From NCBI GenBank assembly GCA_013331215.1, contig DUGU01000061.1:1-5426 (forward strand): a stretch of DNA of 5,426 bases, in the 5' to 3' direction. This document shows, piece after piece, positions 1 through 4,783 of the stretch. Origin of the DNA: Methanoregulaceae archaeon (lineage in GTDB: Archaea > Halobacteriota > Methanomicrobia > Methanomicrobiales > Methanospirillaceae). The notes under the pieces were generated by a model. It was given only the letters and a program-made list of their open reading frames with translations. It had not been told where the DNA came from and ran no database searches. The position numbers and the translations under genes were made by a program. Each line of letters opens with the position of its first letter. Position 1 is the first letter of the stretch.

Positions 1-1350
1 GAGGAACTGCGGGTGGAGGTCGTGGGCGACCGCGTCGTACCGGGCGCCGAGCCAGTCGCCGAGCTTCCCGATCGTCTCGACCAGGTACGCGAGCGTCTCG
101 GGGTTCCGGACGTTGCCGACATGGGGCGAGGTGACCGCGTGGCCGTCGCGGTAGATGGTCGCGTTCGCCGAGAGCTCGGGCCCGACACCGAGGATGCAGG
201 AGGGGCCGAGGTCGATCGCGGTTCTGAGCGGCGCATACCCGCGCGAGAGCCGGATCAGGTGGCCGCCGCGCACGACCGAGTCGTCGCAGCGGTTCATGAT
301 CCGACGGTCGTGGGCGAGGTAGAAGTCGGCGACCCCGGCGAGCGCGGCAAAAGCCCGGTCGAGCCCGGTCACCATCGGGTACCCCGGCGAGTTGGCCGAG
401 GTCATCACCAGTATCGGGTGCGCGAGGCGTTCGAAGAGGAGGTGGTGGATGCCCGTGTACGGGAGCATCACGCCGATCGTGTGGAGGTTCGAGAGTGCGG
501 CGTGAGCCGTTGGGTCGCGCTTCTCGAGCACGACGATCGGCCGCTCCATCGACCGGAGCGCGGCCCGGTCGACATCGGAGAGGACGGCCATCGCCTCGAT
601 CTGATCGGAGCGGGCCATCACGGCGAACGGCTGCTCGTGCCGGCCGAGGCGCTCCTTGAGCCGGACGGCGGCCTCCTCGACGCAGGCGATGTGGAAACCG
701 CCGATCCCTTTGATCGCGACGATCCGTTCCTGGTCGAGGAGCGCGGCCGTCTCCGCGATCGGGTTCTCCGTGCGGATGGCCCGCCCGTCCGCGTCGTAGA
801 GCGCGAGGTGCGGGCCGCATCCCGGGCAGGCGATCGTCTGGGCGTGGTGTCGGCGCGACCCGGGGTCCGTGAACTCAGCCCGACAGCCGCCGCAGAGCGG
901 AAACGCGTCCATCGAGGTCCTGGGACGGTCGTAGGGAAGGTCGAGTATGATGCTGTACCGGGGGCCGCAGTCGACGCACGAGGTGGCCCAGTACCCGAAG
1001 TACCGGCTTGCCGGGTCCTCGATATCGGAGAGGCAGCGGTCGCAGGTGGCCACGTCGGGCGGAATCAGGCCCGTCCTCGCCCCCTCGGCCGACGGAAGGA
1101 TCGCAAAACCGCCCGGGACCGGGCCATCGAGGGCACTGACGTCGACCGAATCGATCCGCGCGAGCGGGGGCCCGCGCCGGAGCGACGCGACCAGCTCGTC
1201 GAACCGTTCGCCCGCAGCCCTGACCTCGACCTCGGACCCGAGGTTCTTGACCGTGCCCCGAAGACCGAGCCTGACCGCCTCGGCGTAGACGAAGGGCCGG
1301 AAGCCGACGCCCTGCACGACGCCCCGGATTGTGATCAGGCCCTGCGGCAT
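1..1350 (-). CDS. hypF: HypF, carbamoyltransferase for [NiFe]-hydrogenase maturation (partial, C-terminus off the left edge)
   Basis: HypF converts carbamoyl phosphate and ATP into a carbamoyl-adenylate and passes the carbamoyl group to the C-terminal cysteine of HypE, where it becomes the cyanide ligands of the [NiFe] centre; it acts in the cytoplasm. The reverse-strand translation shows the family's domain order. An acylphosphatase domain comes first, with VQGVGFR at residues 12-18; R18 and N36 keep the 18-residue spacing of the catalytic pair. Two zinc fingers follow: C103/C106, C125/C128, C153/C156 and C175/C178, with gaps of 18, 24 and 18 residues, a HypF signature. A YrdC-like domain follows, with AIKGIGGFHIAC at 212-223, GVMLPYTGIHHLL around 293-305 and MTSAN at 316-320. 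The Kae1-like domain begins near 385; VAHDLHPQFL ends the visible part at residue 450. Full proteins run about 750 residues, so roughly 300 are missing at the window edge. ATG at 1350 is chosen because it gives the normal N-terminus; an AAAGGT element lies 9 bases upstream. It is divergent from the regulator operon. Identification is secure. Confidence 0.96.
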   Translation of the reverse strand, partial: MPQGLITIRGVVQGVGFRPFVYAEAVRLGLRGTVKNLGSEVEVRAAGERFDELVASLRRGPPLARIDSVDVSALDGPVPGGFAILPSAEGARTGLIPPDVATCDRCLSDIEDPASRYFGYWATSCVDCGPRYSIILDLPYDRPRTSMDAFPLCGGCRAEFTDPGSRRHHAQTIACPGCGPHLALYDADGRAIRTENPIAETAALLDQERIVAIKGIGGFHIACVEEAAVRLKERLGRHEQPFAVMARSDQIEAMAVLSDVDRAALRSMERPIVVLEKRDPTAHAALSNLHTIGVMLPYTGIHHLLFERLAHPILVMTSANSPGYPMVTGLDRAFAALAGVADFYLAHDRRIMNRCDDSVVRGGHLIRLSRGYAPLRTAIDLGPSCILGVGPELSANATIYRDGHAVTSPHVGNVRNPETLAYLVETIGKLGDWLGARYDAVAHDLHPQFL

Positions 1351-1361
1351 GTTTCTGAAAC
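1351..1361. repeat. 11-base palindrome adjoining the hypF start codon
   Basis: GTTTC-T-GAAAC is a perfect inverted repeat with a single central base, directly abutting the hypF ATG on the minus strand. It would lie in the short hypF 5' leader and just upstream of the TATA-like element proposed for the rightward operon. It could be half of an operator or chance; five-base arms are weak evidence. Confidence 0.4.
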
Positions 1362-1362
1362 C

Positions 1363-1370
1363 TTTATTGA
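1363..1370 (+). promoter_or_regulatory. Putative TATA box for the regulator-helicase operon
   Basis: TTTATTGA, preceded by a purine/A-rich GAAAC that could serve as a TFB recognition element, lies about 25 bases before position 1391. Initiation there would give an 11-base leader ahead of the GTG at 1402 that contains the GGAG ribosome binding site. This spacing fits archaeal promoters better than using the AT palindrome at 1380-1393, which would place initiation near 1412, inside the gene. The position is inferred; no transcript evidence is available. Confidence 0.45.
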
Positions 1371-1379
1371 TGAATCGCG

Positions 1380-1393
1380 CCAATATATATTGG
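1380..1393. repeat. Perfect 14-base palindrome CCAATATATATTGG (candidate operator)
   Basis: The sequence equals its own reverse complement over 14 bases and does not extend further (G1379 and A1394 do not pair). It sits between two divergent genes. It contains the TATA box proposed for hypF and covers the start site predicted for the rightward operon. A dimeric HTH protein bound here would affect both directions. The alternative is that it is simply a symmetrical TATA box. Confidence 0.6.
1382..1391 (-). promoter_or_regulatory. Putative TATA box for hypF
   Basis: AATATATATT is centred about 37 bases upstream of the hypF ATG on the minus strand. With the usual archaeal distance of about 25 bases from TATA centre to start site, transcription would begin near 1361 and leave a leader of about 11 bases. 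It is the strongest AT-rich element in a very GC-rich background. Because it is symmetrical, its direction depends on flanking factor-recognition bases, which I cannot judge with certainty. Confidence 0.6.
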
Positions 1394-1395
1394 AG
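1392..1395 (+). promoter_or_regulatory. Ribosome binding site deciding the GTG start at 1402
   Basis: GGAG followed by a six-base spacer to the GTG at 1402. It complements the conserved CCUCC near the 3' end of archaeal 16S rRNA and favours this GTG over the in-frame GTG at 1435, which has no such element. It overlaps the right edge of the 14-base palindrome, so a bound protein would also sit over the leader-encoding region. Confidence 0.6.
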
Positions 1396-1401
1396 TTCTC
1401 C

Positions 1402-1914
1402 GTGACAGGGCACATTCGCATTATCAACGACCCCGTGGAGCTGGTCCCTCTTCTCATCACCTTCAACGACGAGAAATATAAACAGATCTACGAACTTCTG
1501 AACCACGCCTGGATGACCGAGGCCGAGCTCGAGGCCGCGATAGGGGGCGATCATGTCGACGACTGCATCACGATCCTGAAGAAAGGGAACCTGGTCGAGG
1601 AGCAGTGGCGGATGCCCGAGCCGGGCAAGAACCCCGAGAAGGAGTTCCGCGCGACCTACTCGAAGTTCCGGGCGAACTTCCAGTGCGGCATGAGCGAGCT
1701 CGCGGACCTGCTCTACATCTCGATATCCAACGACGAGTCCCTGCGCGCGACGGTCGAGGCCGTCGAGGCCGAGCTCGGGGGCGGCAACATCTCCATCAAC
1801 GACCTCGCCCGAAAATACAATGTCTCACCGTTCTTCATTCGCGGGATCGCGAAGCGGAGCCAGCGGATGGACGTCAGGGGGCAGGGGCTGGTCTTCCTTG
1901 ACCGGGCTCGCTGA
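1402..1914 (+). CDS. Small winged-helix (ArsR-like) transcriptional regulator with two HTH segments
   Basis: This is a 170-residue cytoplasmic protein without signal peptide or membrane segment, probably an archaeal transcriptional regulator. Residues about 20-85 look like a winged helix: a helix around KYKQIYELLN, a second from MTEAEL (38-43), a recognition-type helix over VDDCITILKKGNLVEEQ, and a basic, proline-containing stretch that could be the wing. A middle helical part (about 90-128) is followed by a second HTH-like segment at about 129-155 (SINDLARKYNVSPFFIRGIAKR), so the protein may contact DNA with two heads. The GTG start is chosen for its GGAG site and because the N-terminus HIRIINDPVELVPLL looks like genuine protein; the open frame continues far upstream, but only as antisense of hypF. 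The next gene overlaps by 17 bases, arguing for cotranscription. It may bind the AT palindrome just upstream (inference). The exact family and ligand are not recognised; 'ArsR-like' is only a fold-level statement. Confidence 0.82.
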   Translation: MTGHIRIINDPVELVPLLITFNDEKYKQIYELLNHAWMTEAELEAAIGGDHVDDCITILKKGNLVEEQWRMPEPGKNPEKEFRATYSKFRANFQCGMSELADLLYISISNDESLRATVEAVEAELGGGNISINDLARKYNVSPFFIRGIAKRSQRMDVRGQGLVFLDRAR

Positions 1915-2707
1915 AGACCCCCTCTCCACGATTCTGCGTTCGAAGCGGGAGGCGACCCGTTTCCGGTGCCTGGTCGAGATCGCCGAGCACCAGCCGGCGG
2001 TCAGGCAGCTCGAGGTCGCGGACGTCCTCGGGATCACGCCGCAGGCCGTCTCGGAGTACATGCGCGAGCTCGTCGAGGACGGCATGGTCGCGTCCCAGGG
2101 GCGCGGCCGGTACGAGGTCACGCGCGAGGGGATCGAATGGATCCTTTCCCGGGCCGAGCAGCTCGAGGCCTACGCCCGGCACGTCCGGCGCGACCTGATC
2201 CAGCAGGTCTCGGTCTGGGCCGCGGTTGCGGCCGAGGACCTCGAGGAGGGCGAGATGGTCGGAGTCTACATGCGGGGCGGCCTCCTCTACGCGGGCCGCG
2301 AGCCGCGGTCGGCGAACGGCGCCGTGGTCCGGGGAGCCCGGGCCGGCGAGGACGTCGGCGTGACCCGGCTCTCGGGCATGATCGACCACCGCGAGGGGCT
2401 CGTCCACGTCGCGAAGGTTCCTCGCGTCGAGAAAGGGGGATCGCGCGCGGTCGATCTCGAGGCTCTGGCCGCGCTCGCGGCTCCGGCCGCAGTCGTCGCG
2501 GCCGTTGGGATCGAGGCCCGGGTCGCGCTCGAGAAGGCGGGGCGGTCGCCCGACATGTTCTACGGGGCTCGCGAGGGCGTGATCGAGGCCGCCTTCCACG
2601 GGCTCGACTGCCTGCTCTGCTGCGTGGACGAGGAGTTCACCGAATTCTTAAAAAGGCTTGAGGACGCAGGGCTGACCTATCGCATCCACGACCTGATGAA
2701 CCGATGA
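1898..2707 (+). CDS. HTH transcriptional regulator with uncharacterised C-terminal domain (COG1497-like)
   Basis: A 269-residue predicted archaeal regulator. Residues about 16-85 form a clear winged helix: helix around ATRFRCLVEIAE, turn and recognition helix in VADVLGITPQAVSEYMRELVEDG, then a wing near GRGRYEVTREG. A basic helical linker (about 86-112) joins a larger domain with a strand-rich part (GVYMRGGLLYAG at 122-133; GEDVGVTRLSGMIDH at 150-164) and an end part with MFYGAREGVIEAAFHG (220-235). I know no enzyme motif in it; it may bind a ligand or partner. C238, C241 and C242 form a small cysteine cluster. The TTG start gives an N-terminus like that of this protein type and a 17-base overlap with the preceding gene; AGGGG lies 10 bases upstream. 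The in-frame ATG at 1820 would add 26 Ser/Gly/Arg-rich residues that look like antisense-type noise and enlarge the overlap to 95 bases. The stop overlaps the helicase start. Assignment to COG1497 is from memory of the family. Confidence 0.85.
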   Translation: MTGLAEDPLSTILRSKREATRFRCLVEIAEHQPAVRQLEVADVLGITPQAVSEYMRELVEDGMVASQGRGRYEVTREGIEWILSRAEQLEAYARHVRRDLIQQVSVWAAVAAEDLEEGEMVGVYMRGGLLYAGREPRSANGAVVRGARAGEDVGVTRLSGMIDHREGLVHVAKVPRVEKGGSRAVDLEALAALAAPAAVVAAVGIEARVALEKAGRSPDMFYGAREGVIEAAFHGLDCLLCCVDEEFTEFLKRLEDAGLTYRIHDLMNR

Positions 2708-4707
2708 TCACGATCGTCTCGCCCACCAAGGCGGGGTATCGCCTGCTCTTCTTCGACGGTCGGATTGTCACCGCGGTTGGGCAGGTCAGCCTTGCCGAGA
2801 CCCCGAAGGGCATCCGGCCGAAGGAGTACCGCGTCCGGCAGGCGGGCCGTCGCCAGTACCGGAATACGCCGACGAAGGAGCTCGTGAATCTGCTCCGCTC
2901 GACCGAGGTGATGCTGACCGCGCGCTCGCCGGAGTTCGAGTCCTTCCTCGCCGACCTCCAGGTGCGGTCGAAGCCCCTCGACGTCTGCCGGCTCTGCCTG
3001 CTCGAGGACCGCGTGACCCAGGTCCGCGAGAAGGACGCGGTCAAGTACGGCAACGAGCAGATCTGCCTGCCCTGCGCCCGCCGCGAGCTCCGCCGCGAGG
3101 TCGCCCACTTCGGCCGGATGGCGAGGGGCGCGATGGGCCACCTCGACGAGCTCCTCTACCGCTACCGCGACGTCGACCGTGTCCTCGCGACGATCCAGCC
3201 CGAGACCGCGCGGCGAAAGTCGACGCTCTACGACCGGGTCGAGGCCCACGCGGTCGGCGAGACGCAGGCGCTCGAGGAGCTGCCCCTTCCCCGGCCGTTC
3301 ACCGAGGCGGCCGGGGTCGAGCGGCTGATGCCGGTCCAGCAGCTCGCGGTCGAGGCCGGTCTGCTCTTCGGCAAGGACCTCCTCGTGGTCGCGGCCACCG
3401 CGTCGGGCAAGACCTTCGTCGGCGAGATGGCCGGGCTCAAGAACAACCTCGAGGGTCGGGGACGGATGCTCTTTCTCGTCCCGCTTGTCGCGCTCGCGGT
3501 CCAGAAGCACCAGCGCTTCGTCGAGCGCTACGGTGCGTTCGCGAAGGCCTCGCTCCAGATCGGCGCGGCCAGGATTCGTCTCAAGGAGAACCGGGGGGGA
3601 GGGCCGCGCGACCCGAGAGCGGCGCTGGTTGTCGGAACGTACGAGGGGGTGGACCACCAGATCAGGCTCGGCAGGTTTCCTTCCAAAGTCGGCACGGTCG
3701 TGATCGACGAGATTCAGATGCTCGAGGACCCGGAGCGGGGCCATCGGCTCGACGGGCTGATCGCACGGCTCAAACACCTCTACCCGCAGGCCCAGTTCCT
3801 CTACCTCTCGGCCACGATCGGCTCGCCGAAGCTGCTCGCGAAGAAGCTCGGCGCTACCCTGGTCCGGTACGAGAGCCGGCCCGTGCCCCTCGACCGCCAC
3901 CTGGTCTTTGTCGAGCGAAAGGAGAAGATCCCCACGATCAAGCGGCTCGTGGACGAGGAGTACCGCAAGGTATCGTCGAAGGGATTCCACGGCCAGACGA
4001 TCGTCTTCACGAACTCGAGGGCCCGTTGCCATCAGGTGGCCGAGCAGCTCGGGCCGAAGGTCGGGGCCTACCACGCCGGGCTGACGTCGCAGGAGCGGCG
4101 CGAGGTCGAGGACCGGTTCATGCGGGGGAAGCTCGCGGCTGTCGTGACCACGGCCGCGCTCGGGGCAGGAGTCGACTTCCCGGCCTCGCAGGTGATCTTC
4201 GACGCGCTCGCGATGGGGATCGCCTGGCTCACCGTCCAGGAGTTCCAGCAGATGTCCGGCCGGGCCGGCCGTCCCGATTTCCACGACGAAGGGAAGGTGG
4301 TGGTGCTCGCCGAGCCCGGCGGGACCTACTCGCGCGACTCCTCGATCACCGAGGAGGCGGTCGCGATCCAGCTCCTGAAGGGCGAGATGGGCGAGGTCGC
4401 GCCGGTCTACGACCTCGAGCAGTCGAGCGAGGAGTTCGCGGCGAACGCGGTCGTCGCACACGGCGACGCGGCCGCCATCGCAGCGCTCGAGAGCCGCATG
4501 GTCGGGGAGACGGAGCCCGTGCTTCCCACGCTCCTCTCCCACAAACTCGTCGCCGAACGGGCGGGCCGGATCGAGCTCACGCCACTCGCGCGGGTGATGG
4601 CCGAGCACTTCATCGGGGTCGAGCGGTTGCTCCGGATCCGGCGGCTCGTGCAGAAGGAGGACGACCCGATCGAGATTCTGACAGGCCTCGAGTGCGAGCC
4701 CGACTGA
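2704..4707 (+). CDS. Archaeal Ski2-like DEAD/DEAH-box helicase with N-terminal zinc knuckle (ASH-Ski2/COG1202-like)
   Basis: A 667-residue superfamily 2 ATP-dependent helicase. The first 90 residues are a family-specific domain; then C95xxC98 and C121xxC124 form a probable zinc knuckle. The helicase core has all motifs: Q-motif region at 209-213 (MPVQQ), motif I ATASGKT at 231-237 (K236 binds ATP), motif II DEIQ at 335-338, motif III SAT at 369-371, motif IV IVFTNSR at 433-439, motif V TTAALGAGVDFP at 482-493, and motif VI QMSGRAGRP at 516-524 with arginine fingers. The last 100 residues resemble a winged helix (LTPLARVMAEHF), with no room for the ratchet domain of Hel308. DEIQ and the motif VI form fit the Ski2-like group. 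In Thermococcales a related archaeal helicase, ASH-Ski2, is reported to work with aRNase J and the exosome in RNA decay, so an RNA role is the best guess, but DNA unwinding cannot be excluded. ATG overlaps the upstream stop as ATGA with no strong ribosome site, indicating translational coupling. Confidence 0.93.
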   Translation: MITIVSPTKAGYRLLFFDGRIVTAVGQVSLAETPKGIRPKEYRVRQAGRRQYRNTPTKELVNLLRSTEVMLTARSPEFESFLADLQVRSKPLDVCRLCLLEDRVTQVREKDAVKYGNEQICLPCARRELRREVAHFGRMARGAMGHLDELLYRYRDVDRVLATIQPETARRKSTLYDRVEAHAVGETQALEELPLPRPFTEAAGVERLMPVQQLAVEAGLLFGKDLLVVAATASGKTFVGEMAGLKNNLEGRGRMLFLVPLVALAVQKHQRFVERYGAFAKASLQIGAARIRLKENRGGGPRDPRAALVVGTYEGVDHQIRLGRFPSKVGTVVIDEIQMLEDPERGHRLDGLIARLKHLYPQAQFLYLSATIGSPKLLAKKLGATLVRYESRPVPLDRHLVFVERKEKIPTIKRLVDEEYRKVSSKGFHGQTIVFTNSRARCHQVAEQLGPKVGAYHAGLTSQERREVEDRFMRGKLAAVVTTAALGAGVDFPASQVIFDALAMGIAWLTVQEFQQMSGRAGRPDFHDEGKVVVLAEPGGTYSRDSSITEEAVAIQLLKGEMGEVAPVYDLEQSSEEFAANAVVAHGDAAAIAALESRMVGETEPVLPTLLSHKLVAERAGRIELTPLARVMAEHFIGVERLLRIRRLVQKEDDPIEILTGLECEPD

Positions 4708-4734
4708 ATGCGCTATCCGGGCCCGTGCATTCAG
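4704..4734. repeat. Inverted repeat (8+8) spanning the helicase stop codon
   Basis: The arms CTGAATGC (4704-4711) and GCATTCAG (4727-4734) are perfectly complementary; a G-U and a C-G pair can extend the stem to ten, leaving an 11-base loop. A further eight-base palindrome, CGGGCCCG, lies inside at 4718-4725. The left arm contains the helicase TGA. No T-run follows, so it does not look like a standard archaeal terminator. It ends seven bases before the TATA box of the next gene, and the arm centres are 23 bases apart, about two helical turns, which suits a dimeric regulator. It could instead protect the 3' end of the operon mRNA. Confidence 0.6.
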
Positions 4735-4741
4735 GTCCGTC

Positions 4742-4749
4742 GATATAAA
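4742..4749 (+). promoter_or_regulatory. TATA box for the dehydratase/homoaconitase gene
   Basis: GATATAAA is the only AT-rich stretch in the 76-base gap. Its centre is about 38 bases before the ATG at 4784, so initiation near 4771 would give a leader of about 13 bases. No strong Shine-Dalgarno is visible in that leader (only GGT in ACGGTATCC), which is common for archaeal short-leader genes. The element suggests this gene has its own promoter rather than depending on the helicase operon. Confidence 0.65.
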
Positions 4750-4783
4750 GTGGCCTGAGAGCCAACCTCATCCGACGGTATCC

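Noticed and set aside
13..1401. Plus-strand open frame running from near the left edge into the small regulator, suggesting a fused 633-residue protein
   Set aside because: The part before 1402 is antisense to a clear HypF with all zinc-finger and acylphosphatase motifs; its translation is Asp/Arg/Glu/Pro-rich with no domain, typical of high-GC shadow frames.
1471..1515. GAAATATAAAC resembling a BRE plus TATA box about 35 bases before an in-frame ATG at 1513
   Set aside because: It lies in coding sequence for EKYK within the first helix of the winged helix, and a product starting at 1513 would lack that helix. I see no second signal to support an internal start.
1754..1771. Tandem duplication of GTCGAGGCC
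   Set aside because: It encodes VEAVEA in a helix; only two copies and consistent with codon bias.
1874..2599. 241-residue minus-strand frame opposite the second regulator
   Set aside because: It is a shadow of the regulator; low-complexity translation and no plausible start signals.
2677..4608. 643-residue minus-strand open frame opposite the helicase
   Set aside because: Composition is the usual Leu/Arg/Asp/Glu-rich antisense pattern of high-GC genes, with no motif, promoter or ribosome site, while the plus strand holds every helicase motif.
4026..4748. 240-residue plus-strand frame overlapping the end of the helicase
   Set aside because: It is an Arg/Gly/Ala-rich translation in a different frame, inside sequence encoding motifs V and VI.
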